Origin: Anaeramoeba ignava
Taxonomy: Eukaryota > Metamonada > Anaeramoebidae
NCBI GenBank assembly: GCA_028826165.1
Contig: JAPDFW010000071.1
Coordinates: forward strand, 248,001 to 312,000
Reading direction: 5' to 3'
DNA: 64,000 nucleotides
Of the stretch, positions 20,076 to 32,600 are shown in pieces (position 1 is the first letter of the stretch; each line of letters starts with the position of its first letter). Both the position numbers and the translations under genes were made by a program. The notes below the pieces were generated by a model. It had not been told where the DNA came from and made no database searches. It worked only from the letters and a program-made list of their open reading frames with translations.

Positions 20076-23000
20076 ATGAACACTTTAGAAAAAAATCAAA
20101 ATCAAAATCAAAATCAAAATCAAAATCAAAATCAAAATCAAAATCAAAATCAAAATCAAAATCAAAATCAAAATCAAAATCAAAATCAAAATCAAAATCA
20201 AAATCAAAATCAAAATCAAAATCAAAATGTGGCAAAAGTTCATATAACAGCAAAAAAGGATAATAGAATTCCTTCAATTCTTGGAAATATTGATTCACTT
20301 CCATCACCTATGTTTTATGAAGAACAAGGACCAAACAGACCTTCAATACAAAATTTAAAAGAAAATGAATTTAAAGGAGACTCTGTAGTAAAATCGAAAA
20401 ATTAATCAAAAAAAAAGAAAAAAAACAAACACAAACACAAACCCAACAATCCCTTTTGGGGATTGATTTAATTTTAATTTTAGTTTGAAATGCCTCCAAA
20501 AAGAAGAACTTTTGATATTGGAATGGGAGCAGGTGTTATTGTAAGATCTGTTGTGAGTATAATTGGAGTAATTTACTTTCTTCGTCTTGGATATATTGTT
20601 GGATATGCAGGAATTGGGTTATCTATTCTGATTATTGGGATTTCAACATTAGTAACTGTAATAACGACATTATCACTATCAGCAATTTCTTCAAATGGAA
20701 GAATCTTAGGAGGAGGTCCATATTATGTAATTTCTCGGTCATTGGGTCATCCTTTTGGTGGAGTGATTGGTTTGTTCACTTTTCTTGCTTTATCTGTAAG
20801 TGTTGCTCTTTATGCGATGGGACTTGCAGAAACAATGGTTGAATCATTTGGATTATTGATGACTTCTTCTGTTTATGCGGAAAGATTGCTTTGGGGATGG
20901 ATTTACTTGACAATTATGCTTATTTCTATTGTGAAAGGACTTGGAGTAGTGATTAGAATACAAGTTACTTTGTGTATTATTTTGATCCTTTCCATTTTAT
21001 TCATCTTGTTTTCAAGCTTTAAAGATACTTATTCTAGAAACGTTTTTTCTGAAAATTGGAAATCATCTTTTTCGAAGAAACAGAATTTCTTTAGTATTTT
21101 TGCTTTATTTTTCCCAGCAGTAATAGGTAGATATTTACTTTTTTTGTTTCCAAAAGAAAAAAAAAATTAATCAAAATCAAAATCAAATTATCTAGGAATT
21201 CTTTCACCGTTTAACATTTCAGGTGATTTGAAAACTCCGCAGAAAACACTACCTAGGGGACTTCTATCTTCTGTTTTTGGGACAAGTATTCTTTATATTC
21301 TAACAACTCTTATGCTTGGAGCAATTGTTCCTCGTTCAGGAAGTTCAGGATTGAAGAACAACTATTTTGTGTTAAGGAACATTTCTTTTTGGAAACCTGT
21401 TGCTTGGATTGGGTTGTTTGCAGCTGCTTTTAGTTCTTCTATTGCATCTTTATCGTCAGCTTGCAATATTTTCCAAGCTGCTTGTGTAGATGAAATATTT
21501 CCAAAAGCGATTAATTTTTTTGGGAAAGGAAGTGGAAAGGATAATCTGCCTTTTAGAGCTTTTGGACTAAGTTATTTTTTTGCGTTTTTGACACTATTGC
21601 TTGGCGAGATGAATAAAATTGCTCCTTTTACAACAGCATTTTTTTTGATTACATTTGCAATGATTAATTGGGCATGTTTCCAAGCATCAATAGCTCGTTT
21701 GCCAAGTTTCCGTCCTTCTTTTAAATATTACAATCCTTATCTTGCCTTATTTGGAACTCTTTTAAGTATTGCTGTTATGTTTATGATCAATTGGATTTCT
21801 TCCTTAGTTATTTTGGGTTGTAGTTATCTTGTCTATAAATACTTGGATTTCAAGAAATTGGATGTTAATTGGGGGCCAAGTGGAGATGCCAAGCAATATA
21901 TTAAGCTTTTAGATTCGCTTGTCGGTTTTGGCACTTTGAAACATCATGCAAAAACTTTTAGACCGGGTTATCTTTATTTATCAACTTCTCATCCTCTTTC
22001 TTCAAAAAATCTTCCAATAACAAACTTGTTTTCTCAATCTTTAAAGAAAGGAAAAGGTTTATTTATTTTTGGTCAAGTTCTGATGACAAAAAATCACGAG
22101 AAAGATCAGAATCTTTTAAAATCAATTCATCAAAGAAACGAGTTTCTTTACTGGGCTCATACAAATTCAATTAAGATGTTTTATGATATTACACTCTCAA
22201 AATCTTTTCACAAAGGAGCCAAGGATTTACTTTTTCTATCAGGAATTGGGAGTTTTCGGCCTAATGTTGTTGTTTTAGATTTTCCTGAGAATTGGAAATC
22301 AAGATCAAATCAAAATCCAAATCAAAATCAAAATCAAAATGAAAATGAAAAATCATTGAAGGAAGAAATTTCTTCAAATGAGAATACTTCCTCTCAAAAG
22401 AAAACAGAAAAATGGGATTTTAGTAGTCAAGAAAATTCAAAAAAAAAAGATCAAATCTCAGAAGTTAATTTGGATCTTGAAAAAATACCAAAAAAAGAAA
22501 ATAATAAGAACACTTCTAACAGTTTCTCTGATATTTTTGAAGCGAATGCAATTTCAGAAAATGAAAAAGAAAGATCAAGTTTACAAATGCAAGAAATAGA
22601 TCTTGAAGAAAAAATAGAGGAAAAAGAAAAAGAAAAAGAAAAAGAAAAAGAAAGAGAAAGAGAAAGAGAAAATAATAAGGAAAAGGAATTTGTGTTGTGG
22701 TTGTTGTTCTAAAAAAAGGGATTTGAGAAAAAGATCAGATAATGAAGAAATTCCTTTAAGAAATCTAAAAAGATCCTTTTTGTATTCAACAAAAAAATTA
22801 GAAATTCCTAAACATTTTGAGGAAATAGAAGAGAAGGAAGAATCAGAAGAATCGAAACATAAAGAAATCAAGATTGGGGAATATATTAATCTCATTTCAT
22901 TAGCTTTTGATCTTTCTTATGGGGTGATTATCACAAAAGGAATTGATAAAATTGATTTTGAAGCAGAATACACAGGAAATATCGATGTATGGTGGCTATC

Positions 23001-23469
23001 AGATGATGGAGGATTAACGATATTAATTCCATATCTCCTATCAAGACATAAACGATGGAGGAAATGCAAACTAAGAGTTTTCTCACATACTCATCCTGAA
23101 AAAGTTGGAGATTATATGAAAATTTATTTCCAAATGAAAAATCTTCTTGAAGAATTTCGAATTGAGGCTGAAGTGATTATTGTTGAAGATTTATTTGAAG
23201 AACCTTCTCAGAAATCTTTGAATGATTGGAAAATGTTTCAAGCTCCTTCAGGAAAAAGAGGGAATCAAACTTTGAAACTTATCAAACTTTCAGAAAGTCT
23301 TCAAAAACATTCGGGAAAATCTGATTTTGTTGTCGTTTCCTTGCCTTTTCCAGATAAATCAATGGATCCAAAATTGTTTATGAGTTGGTTAAATTTTTTA
23401 AGTAGAGAAATGCCTCCTTTAATATTTGTCAGAGGAAACCAACAAAATGTTTTAACATTTCAAATGTGA
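20076..23469 (+). CDS. SLC12-type cation-chloride cotransporter
   Basis: Three exons: 20076-20384 (or 20387), 20484-21126, and 21196-23469. The N-terminus has about 25 Asn-Gln pairs. Membrane segments follow: GVIVRSVVSIIGVIYFLRLGY and AGIGLSILIIGIS (TM1-2), a glycine-rich GRILGGGPYYVISRSLG loop, then FPAVIGILSPFNISGDL recreated exactly by the second splice, and further helices to about 21840. The cytosolic tail includes the diagnostic TGNIDVWWLSDDGG and IPYLLSRHKRWRKCKLRVF strings. These carriers move Na/K with Cl across membranes for volume control. The tail changes frame within the GAAAAA-rich stretch 22600-22712, where one extra base is indicated; a 25-nt intron would be the only splice explanation. 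Choice between NKCC- and KCC-type is open. Confidence 0.9.
20088..20228 (+). repeat. Coding CAAAAT hexamer array (Asn-Gln)n
   Basis: A nearly perfect run of about 23 CAAAAT hexamers directly after the first few codons of the SLC12 gene encodes an uninterrupted N-Q tract. Confidence 0.95.
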
Positions 23470-23490
23470 AAAAATCAAAATTCCAAAAAT

Positions 23491-23513
23491 TTTTTTTTTC
23501 ATTTTTTTCTTTT
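23491..23513 (+). promoter_or_regulatory. T-run/CAT element upstream of RCC1-BTB gene
   Basis: TTTTTTTTTTCATTTTTTTC lies about 35 nt before the ATG at 23549, matching the element seen at other starts. Confidence 0.4.
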
Positions 23514-23548
23514 CAAAAAAATTAATAATTAAAAAATAAAAAAACAAA

Positions 23549-25336
23549 ATGAATGATTGTTTATTTTTTGGTAAAAATCAAGATCCAATTCTTTTCAAAA
23601 ATGAACCAGTTGCAATAATAAAACCAATTCAATTTAATTTTGAAAATGAAAATGAAAATGAAAATGAAAATGAAAAACAAATTAAACAAATTTCAACAGG
23701 TCATGTTTCAACAATTTTCCTTTTTGAAAATGGAAAATCAATAGAATACTTAAATAAAAAAGATTCAAAACAAAATCCTGAAAAAATCCAAATTGAAGAA
23801 AATATTCAAAAAGTAACTGTTACTTATGAGAATGAAGCTATTTTAACAATAAAAGGAAAAGTATTTGCCAAAGGAAATTACATTAATACAAAAAATCCAA
23901 AAGAATTTATCAATATTTCATCATTAATTGAAGATAAAAATGATAGAGTAATTCAAGATATTGTTTCTGGATACAGTTCAATTTATTTATTAACTTCAAA
24001 TCAAAATGCTTATGGAATTGGTGCAAATTATTCCTATCAACTTGGTTTTGATTCTAAAAAGCTTAAAACAACACAAAAACCAATTTTAATGATGAAAAAT
24101 GTTTCTAAAATGTTTTCAGGAAATTCAACATGTGTTTTTCTTTTAAATTCAAATCAAGAATTATTTGTATGCGGTTACAATGAATTTGGTAGACTTGGAT
24201 TAGGAATAAATGAGATAAAAATCCAAAAATTAACCAAAATCCAAAATATTCCAAAAGGCAAAATAATTGATATTCAATCTGGATATACTCATTCAATAAT
24301 GTTGATTGAAAATGAAGATGAAAATCCAAAAAGAAAACTTTATTCATGTGGAGAATTTAAATGTAATGGACTTGGCAAAAAATATGGAGAAAATACTTAT
24401 GAATTTACTGAAATCAAATCATCTTTATTTGAAAATGATAATATTCTTGATTTTTCTATTGGAAGACAACATACTTTGATTTTAACTTCAAATTCGAAAT
24501 TAATAGGATTTGGAAAGAATTCTTTTGGTCAATTAGGAACTGGAAATACAAATGAAAATCAACCAACTCCAATTCAAATTGAACTTCCTAAATTAAGATT
24601 TAATGAAGAAATTTTCAATTATCATATTTCTTGTGGATTTTATAATTCATTTCTTTATTATTCTCCTTTTCTTTCTTCTTTTTCCAATCTTGAAGAAGAT
24701 TTGATAAAACTATTTAGAAGAAAAGAATTTTGTGATATTTCATTTAAAACCAAAACTGGAGAAATAATTGAAGCTCATAAATTAATATTGAAATATAGAT
24801 TAAATCAAAATGAAAATGAAATTGAAAAACTTCAAGAAATTATTTCAAAAAAATCAATTAAAGAATCAAATCAAATATTTGAAATGATTTATTCAAATAA
24901 TTCCAAAGTAAATCCAAAATTATATTCTGAAATTAAAGAAATTATAAATTCAAATGAAAAAATAGAAGAAACAATTAAAAGAATTTATTTAAATGAAAAT
25001 GAAAATGAAAATGAAAAAGATTTTATTATTGAAAGAAAAGAAAAACAATATAAATTTCCAAAATTAATATTAATAATGAGAAGTGAATTATATCGAGGAA
25101 TGTTTTTATCTGTAACTGAAGATACTTCTAATAAAGTTACAGATTATAGTGAATTAAGTAATAAATCATTTCAAATATTTGAATATTGGATTTATTCAAA
25201 TCAAATTAAAGATGAAATTGAAATTACACAAGAAATCATTAATGAAATTAAAATTGGAATTGATTATTTTCAATTAAATGAAACAAATCCAAATTTATTT
25301 GATTTATTAATTAACAAATTTAATAATCAAAATTAA
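23549..25336 (+). CDS. RCC1-repeat protein with two C-terminal BTB units
   Basis: A single exon of 595 residues. Residues 40-375 form RCC1-type beta-propeller blades (YGIGANYSYQLGF, LFVCGYNEFGRLGLG, LYSCGEFKCNGLG, LIGFGKNSFGQLGTG). A BTB unit begins near residue 390 (FCDISFKTKTGEIIEAHKLILKYR), is unusually short, and is followed by a second unit at about 490 (KDFIIERKEKQYKFPKLILIMR...GMFLSV). The second unit is the same subtype as those in the ankyrin-BTB pair and in the 5.3-kb gene. RCC1-BTB proteins are usually Cullin-3 adaptors whose propeller recruits a target; that is family inference. Confidence 0.9.
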   Translation: MNDCLFFGKNQDPILFKNEPVAIIKPIQFNFENENENENENEKQIKQISTGHVSTIFLFENGKSIEYLNKKDSKQNPEKIQIEENIQKVTVTYENEAILTIKGKVFAKGNYINTKNPKEFINISSLIEDKNDRVIQDIVSGYSSIYLLTSNQNAYGIGANYSYQLGFDSKKLKTTQKPILMMKNVSKMFSGNSTCVFLLNSNQELFVCGYNEFGRLGLGINEIKIQKLTKIQNIPKGKIIDIQSGYTHSIMLIENEDENPKRKLYSCGEFKCNGLGKKYGENTYEFTEIKSSLFENDNILDFSIGRQHTLILTSNSKLIGFGKNSFGQLGTGNTNENQPTPIQIELPKLRFNEEIFNYHISCGFYNSFLYYSPFLSSFSNLEEDLIKLFRRKEFCDISFKTKTGEIIEAHKLILKYRLNQNENEIEKLQEIISKKSIKESNQIFEMIYSNNSKVNPKLYSEIKEIINSNEKIEETIKRIYLNENENENEKDFIIERKEKQYKFPKLILIMRSELYRGMFLSVTEDTSNKVTDYSELSNKSFQIFEYWIYSNQIKDEIEITQEIINEIKIGIDYFQLNETNPNLFDLLINKFNNQN

Positions 25337-25365
25337 TATTAAAATTAAAATTAAAATCAAAAATT

Positions 25366-25412
25366 TTTCATTTTTCATTTTTTCATTTTCATTTTTTTCA
25401 TTTCAATTAATT
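25366..25412 (+). promoter_or_regulatory. T-run/CAT element upstream of RGS-RhoGEF
   Basis: Five CATTTTT-type units with uneven T-run lengths end about 10-20 nt before the ATG at 25422. Confidence 0.45.
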
Positions 25413-25421
25413 TTTTTTTGA

Positions 25422-28400
25422 ATGACAAATCCTTTAGCTAAAATTGAAGATTCATTACAAACAACAAAAATTCAAACAAGTCAAGAACCTAAAATTCAAG
25501 AAAAAGTAAATAAAAAAAAAATTTAGAAAAAAAAACTTTTATGAATTAAACTTGAAATTTTTCATAAGGAAATTACACCAACTGAAACAGTAAATCTAAC
25601 ACTTGGATTTGTTCTCGAAGATAAACTTTGTCGGGCATATTTTCAACAATATTTACGAGAACAATTCTCATATGAAAATATGGGATTTTATTATGCTGTT
25701 CAAAAATACAGACATTTAGAAACTGATGAAATGAGAAATAGTTTTGGAAAAAAAATGTTTGATACTGTATTTATAACTAATTTTTTCATTTTTCAACATT
25801 CCAAAATTTATTTCAATTCAATTCAATTCAATTTAATTTAATATTTAATTCAATTCAATTCAATTCAATTCAATACAATTTAATTCAATTTAATTCAATT
25901 CAATTCAATTCAATTTAATTCAATTTAATTTAATTCAATTTAATTCAATTCAATTTAATTCAATTTAATATTCAATTCAATTCAATTTAATATTCAATTT
26001 AATTCAATTCAATTCAATTTAATTCAATATTCAATTTAATTCAATTCAATTCAATATTCAATTTAATATTCAATTCAATATTCAATTCAATTCAATTCAA
26101 TATTTAATTTAATTCAATATTTATTTTAATATTTAATTCAATATTCAATTCAATTCAATTCATTTCAATTCAATTCAATTTAATATTCAATTCAATTCAA
26201 TTTAATATTCAATTCAATTCAATATTCAATTCAATTTAATTCAATTCAATTTAATATTCAATTTAATATTCAATTCAATTCAATTCAATTTAATTCAATT
26301 CAATTCAATTTAATTCAATATTTAATTTAATTCAATTCAATTCAATTCAATTCAATTCAATATTTAATTTAATTCAATATCCAATTCAATTCAATTCAAT
26401 ATTCAATTTAATTCAATTTAATTCAATTTAATATTTAATTTAATTCAATATTTAATTTAATTCAATATTTAATTTAATTCAATATTCAATTCAATATTTA
26501 ATTCAATTTAATATTCAATTTAATTCAATTCAATTCAATTCAATTCAATATTCAATTCAATATTCAATTCAATTCAATTCAATTCAATATTTAATTTAAT
26601 TCAATATTTAATTTAATTCAATTTAAAATTCAATATTTATTTTAATATCCAATTCAATTTAATATTCATTTTAAAATTCAATATTTATTTTAAAATTTAA
26701 TATTTATTTCAAAATTCAATCTAAAATTTAAAATCTAGTATATTTCCACAGAATCAATGCAAGAAATTAATATAAATTCTGAAATGAAAAAAAAAATCAA
26801 TCAAACAATTGAAAATGAGGGATATACAAAAACACTATTTGACGAATCAATGGATCATATTATGGGAATATTAGAAACACATTCATTTCCTCGATTCAAA
26901 CAATCACAACACTACGAACTTCTTTTGAAGGATCTTGAACTAATTCAAACGGGCAAAACACCACATGGCCCAGAAACACAGAGAGACCAAGCCTTCAATT
27001 CAATATATACAATGAAGCAACAATTAAGTTCTAAACTCAATGATTATGCACAAGAATTCGAAACACTTGATCCAAATGAAAATTCACAACAAGAAAATAC
27101 AGTTATGAAAGAGATCCGAAGAATCTACGTGCAAATACGAGATGTTGAAATGGCAATAGCAAAGGATCTGCAGAAGAAGCAGACACAGTGGAATTATGAA
27201 CAGATATTATCAGATGTTTTTAAAAACGCTTCTCAGCAATATTATAAAATTTATAGTCAATATTTTAAAATATTCACTCAAATCGAACCAAATATTGAAT
27301 CCCTTGTTGATCAAAAGCATCCAAATAATGCGTTCAAAAGAATTACCAAGAAATACTTGTGTGATATCAAGTGCGTTTTAAGTCTTCCAATTGACGAATT
27401 GATGAAATTTGAAAATCTTCTTTTCAAACTAGTTGAATCTACATCTGAAGACCATCCAGATATCCACGAGCTCAAACAATTCACACAAGAGTTCCACGAG
27501 TTTGTTCTTTTTTCAGCGCAAGAGAGGGTTTTGCAAAGCAAGATTGTGGAAAGCAATCTGTATTTATTTAAAAATCGCAAACTTTTAAAAGAAGGAATTG
27601 GAAAAATAATAAAATACGCCCAAGATCCCTCACTCAACGGAGTATCTTTTCAATTACTTCTTTTCGAGGATTGTCTTTGCTGGGCTGTATCGGAAACACG
27701 CGATCAATCAACCCCTACAGAAGATCAAGAGACAGCAAAGAAAATCAAGTTTATTGTTGACGAGATCCTCCCAATCAACCTTGTTTGGATCAAGCAAGGT
27801 ATCGAATCATTGAAGTTTCTTGGGGAGTCGGTCTTCCAAATAACCTCTCCGGGAATTGAGCTTGCAGTATCCATTCCTGGCACCTCTGAATGGATTACTG
27901 AAATCGCAGCCGTTGTGGCCAAAAGTTGCGGACTTGATTCTCGAGATGTTTTTTCATCTCCGGAAAGAAAAGGCACTTTTTATCAGCCAGATCGCAGTCG
28001 CTACATAGGAACCCTTAAGGACGGCAAGTTTCATGGCGATGCGAAAATCATATATCCAAACGGTTCCGTTTTTGAGGGGAATTTTGTTGAGAATATCAAA
28101 TCTGGTCCTGCCAAATTGACTTTTCCTACTGGAGATATTTTAACGGCAAATTGGGAAAATGATTTTCCTTCTGGTTTAGCCAAAATCACTTACAAAAGCG
28201 GCACTGTTATATCTGGTAATTATTCCGATGGGTTCATTTCTGGTCCTGGAAAAATTCTTTTTTGTGATGGATCCGTTTATGAAGGTGATTTCGACAAAAA
28301 TAAAATGAATGGAAAAGGAACTCTTATTTATTCAAATGGTGATAAATATCAAGGTGAATTCAAAAATAATTTCCGTCATGGCCAAGGTGAATTTCATGAG

Positions 28401-29523
28401 AGAGATAACCAAATATATAATGGCGATTGGGCATATGACAAGAGAGAAGGAAATGGAAAACAGATTTATTCCAATGGCAATGTTTATGATGGCGGATGGA
28501 GGAAGGATTTGGTCTGTTTTTTTCATATTTTTCACATCCTTTCTTCCTTTTTATTCATTTTATCCTTTTTTATCCTTCTTATTATTTTATTCTTTATTTG
28601 TTTTTTCTTCAAAGCCTCATGGCAAAGGTATTTATATTTCTAAAACTGGTTCTAAATATGCTGGGCATTGGAATCTCGGTCAAAAAAGTGGTTTTGGTCG
28701 ACTTGATTATTCTGAAACTAAATATTATGAAGGTGAATGGGTTGAAAATTTGAAATCTGGAAAAGGAATTCTTTATAATGGAACCATTCATTTTAATGGG
28801 GAATGGTATATCCAAATTTTCCATTTTAAATTTTTAAATTTTTAAATCTTTTTCTATTCTTTTTTTTTAAAGGGATGATGATCTTCCAAATGGTTTTGGA
28901 ACTCTTACAATTTTTCCTGATTCAAAACAAGAAAAATCCAAAGAAAATGAAAAAGAAAATGAAAATGAAAATGAAAATGAAAATCAAAATGAAAATAATC
29001 AAAATGAAAATCAAAATGAAAATCAAAATCAAAATCAAAATGAAAATCAAAATGAAAATAATCAAAATCAAAAAGAAAATCAAAATAAAAATAAAAAACC
29101 ACCAATTGATATATCAAAAGATTTTTACATTCAAAAAGTTTTGGGAAATTTCAAAAATGGATTCCCAGATGGAGATAATATTACAATTGAAATTAGAAAC
29201 AAACTAAAAATTCGAGCACAAATGAAAATGGGAAAAGTGATTAAAAATTAAAATATTAAATTATTAAATTAAAATATTAAAATTAAAAATATTTTTTGTA
29301 ATTTTAGTTAAATCAAAATTGTACAATCACTTTTTGGAATGGAACTCAAATTGAAGCTTACTTCAAATTAGATACTCTTGATATTACAAAACCAATTAGC
29401 TTTCTTATTCCTCGAGAATTAGACAAAATTTTCGCAATTGATCAACAAAATGAAACAAAAGCTCCTCCTGGAATTTCTTTTTGGCTTCTTCCTCCAAAAG
29501 ATCCTTTACTCAATTTAATTTAA
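25422..29523 (+). CDS. RGS-RhoGEF (DH-PH)-MORN signalling protein
   Basis: Six exons fit with consistent phases: 25422-25505, 25569-25766, 26739-28511, 28615-28805, 28873-29236, 29308-29523, total about 941 residues. An RGS domain spans exons 2-3 (AYFQQYLREQFSYENMGFYYAV, then YISTESMQEINI joined by splicing, and FPRFKQSQHY). A DH-like helical domain follows (LPIDELMKFENLLFKLVE) with a PH domain (LLKEGIGKIIKYA, FQLLLFEDCLCWA). About ten MORN repeats run from roughly residue 510 to 760 (YEGDFDKNKMNGKGTLIY type). An Asn/Gln/Glu tract and a short unassigned C-terminal domain end the protein. It probably links G-alpha to Rho-family GTPase activation at membranes. Exon 5 reads in the frame of base 28874, easily missed because another frame is also open. 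Confidence 0.85.
25768..26736 (+). repeat. Repeat-filled intron 2 of the RGS-RhoGEF gene (TTCAA / TTTAA / TATTCAA)
   Basis: The 972-nt intron 25767-26738 begins GTATTT and ends AATCTAG. Nearly all of it is pentamer AATTC/AATTT units with AATATT interruptions. No coding sense is present. It splits the RGS domain between FDT and YISTE. Confidence 0.88.
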
Positions 29524-29674
29524 AATTATTTTTTTTTTCTTTTTTTTCTTTTTTTCTTTTTTGAATTAATCAATTGATTTGCTTTAAAAAATTCCAAAAC
29601 AAAAACTCATTTATTATTTTTATTTTTATTATTTTTATTGAATTTAAAATTTGTTTTTGTTTTTGTTTTTGTTT
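29524..29674. other. Convergent 3' spacer
   Basis: Short T-rich spacer where the RGS-RhoGEF (+) and the ChAPs-family gene (-) end facing each other. It contains four GTTTTT hexamers near 29650. Confidence 0.5.
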
Positions 29675-32600
29675 TTATCTTTGAGTTCCATCTATTTTTA
29701 AATTTTTTGCTTTTAAAATTAAATTTATAATTTCATCATGAATTTGTTCATGTTCTTTTTTTGATTTTAAGATAATTTTCTCAACAGATTTCAATCCAAA
29801 TATAAAAATTGATTGAAAAATAGCGAAATGAAAAATTTCTTCAAATTTAACCATTTCCATAAAAGGTAAAGGTTTTTTATCTAAGAAAATCATAAGTTGA
29901 TTAGTGAATGATAATGTTGTTTTCAAATCTTTTTCTTTTAAAGAAATCATAAGTAATTTTCTAAATATCCGAAAATTATTATCATTTAAATAACCTCCAG
30001 TTTCTTCTATTGAAAATTGATAAGCTTCTTTTGAAGCTGAATAATGTTTAAGAATATAAGCAAAATCTCCAACAGTTTGATAATATTTTTCTGGATATTC
30101 TTCTTTTAATTCTATTATATTTGGATTTAAATCTTCTGTATGATTTAGGAAATGATTTAAATTTTTGCTATCAATTTCAGTAGCTCGAATTAAATTTCCA
30201 AACCATTCTGTACAAATTGATTTTTTATGTGGAGTTTTTATTTCAGAAAGAAAAGCATTTTGTTTATAAATTATTTTGTTGAAATTTTTTTCATTTCTTT
30301 TTGTTGATTTTAGATCATTTTCATTTTCAGAATTATCTGCAAAATAATTTGATGTTAATTCATATATATTTTCAATTTCATTTTGATTTTGATTTTGATT
30401 TTCAATTTGATTTTCATTTTGATTTTCATTTTGATTTTCATTTTGATTTTCATTTTGATTTTGATTTTGATTTTGATTTTGATTTTGATTTTCATTTTCA
30501 ATTTCATTTTGATTTTCATTTTGATTTTGATTTTGATTTTGATTTTGATTTTGATTTTGATTTTCATTTTGATTTTGATTTTGATTTTGATTTTGATTTT
30601 GATTTTGATTTTGATTTATATTTTGATTTTTATTTTGAATTTTTTGATTTTGATTTTGATTTTGATTTTGATTTTGATTTTGATTTTCATTTTGATTTTG
30701 ATTTTGATTTTGATTTTGATTTTGATTTTGATTTTGATTTTGATTTTGATTTTGATTTTGATTTTGATTTTGATTTTGATTTTGATTTTGATTTTGATTT
30801 TGATTTTGATTTTGATTTTGATTTTGATTTTCATTTTGATTTTGATTTTGATTTTGATTTTGATTTTGATTTTGATTTTGATTTTGATTTTGATTTTGAT
30901 TTTGATTTTCATTTTGATTTTCATTTTGATTTTCATTTTGATTTTGATTTTGATTTTGATTTTGATTTTGATTTTGATTTTGATTTTGATTTTGATTTTG
31001 ATTTTGATTTTGATTTTCATTTTCATTTTGATTTTGATTTTGATTTTGATTTTGATTTTGATTTTCATTTTCATTTTGATTTTGATTTTGATTATTTTCA
31101 TTTTGATTTTGATTTTGATTTTGATTTTCATTTTGATTATTTTGATTTTCATTTTCATTTTGATTATTTTCATTTTGATTTTGATTTTGATTTTGATTTT
31201 TATTTTGATTTTGATTTTGATTTTGATTTTGATTTTGATTTTGATTTTGATTTTGATTTTTATTTTCATTTTGATTTTTTAATTTATTTATTTTATAACT
31301 ATAATCAATATATTCTCCACTATAGAATTTTTCTTTAATAAATTCTTTATTATTTTCTTCAAAAACTCTTTTTTTGAAATTTTGTAATCCTTTCCATCCA
31401 AATAATTTCGAAAATTTTAACAATAAATAATAAATTTTCTTTTCCAAAAAATTTGAAATTGTTGTTCCAGGAAACAATCTTGATTGTAAAACACTTTGAG
31501 TATTTTTGGATTTGTCAAGAGAACAAAGATATTCTATATTCACTTTGTATTGGGTGGTATCGGGAATCATTATTCTTGCTGGCTTTGTGAAATGAGTATT
31601 AAAATTCATAACTGGATTTTTAGTAATTTTCTTGATTTTTTCAGGATTGATTTGATTTAATGTGAGAAAAAATTGTTTGTAATTTTCTGATGCAAAATAT
31701 GCTTTTGAGAGTAAAATATATCCATTTGGGTGATACGGAGCAACAGAAACTAAATGTTGAGCTAAAATCAAAGCTTTTTTGATTTTTTTATTTTTGATTA
31801 ATAATTTGATTAATTTCTCCATTAGTGGAATTGAGTTTGGCTTTTGTTGAAATGCTTTTGTCAAAATTGATAAAGGCTTTTGAATTTCTTTCAGTTTAGA
31901 ATATGATTTACTAACAATAATTGCTAATTCTGGTTCTTGATTTAGGAAATTTGAGAAAAATTCGATTGCTTGATTGAAATGGAAATTATTGAAGAAATAA
32001 TGCTTTATTGCTTTGATAAAGAAGTTGTTTCCATATGAAGGAAGTAATGTTGAATACACGCATCCTAATTTTTGTCCTTTCCATACTAAATTATTTAGTA
32101 AGTTTATAATTCTTGTTTTGTTGTTAATTTTTTCAAAGTCTTCAACAAATTTTAATATTGGATAATGTTCATAGATATTAATTTTGTGGAAATATTCACA
32201 TCTTAGAAAAGAGGAAATGAAAAGTTCTTCCCATAATTTTGATTTAATTTTTTCAAGTTTTAAAGTTTTGTTATTTTGAATTTATTTTCATTTTCATTTT
32301 CATTTTGATTTTCATTTTCATTTTGATTTTGATTTTGATTTTGATTTTGATTTTGATTTTGATTTTGATTTTGATTTTGATTTTGATTTTGATTTTGATT
32401 TTGATTTTGATTTTGATTTTCTTTTTCATTTTCATTTTGATTTTTATTTTCATTTTCATTTTTATTTTCATTTTGATTTTGATTATTTTGATTTTCTTTT
32501 TTATTTTCATTTTCATTTTCATTTTGGTTTATATTCTGATTTTCATTTTCATTTTGATTTTCATTTTCATTTTGATTTTGATTTTGATTTTGATTTTGGT

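Noticed and set aside
22694-22718. A 25-nt intron in the SLC12 tail
   Set aside because: All other introns here are 61 nt or longer; an indel in the repeat is more likely.
30301-31338. + strand frames of Asp-Phe and Ile-Leu repeats
   Set aside because: Shadows of the Asn-Gln tract of the - strand ChAPs gene.
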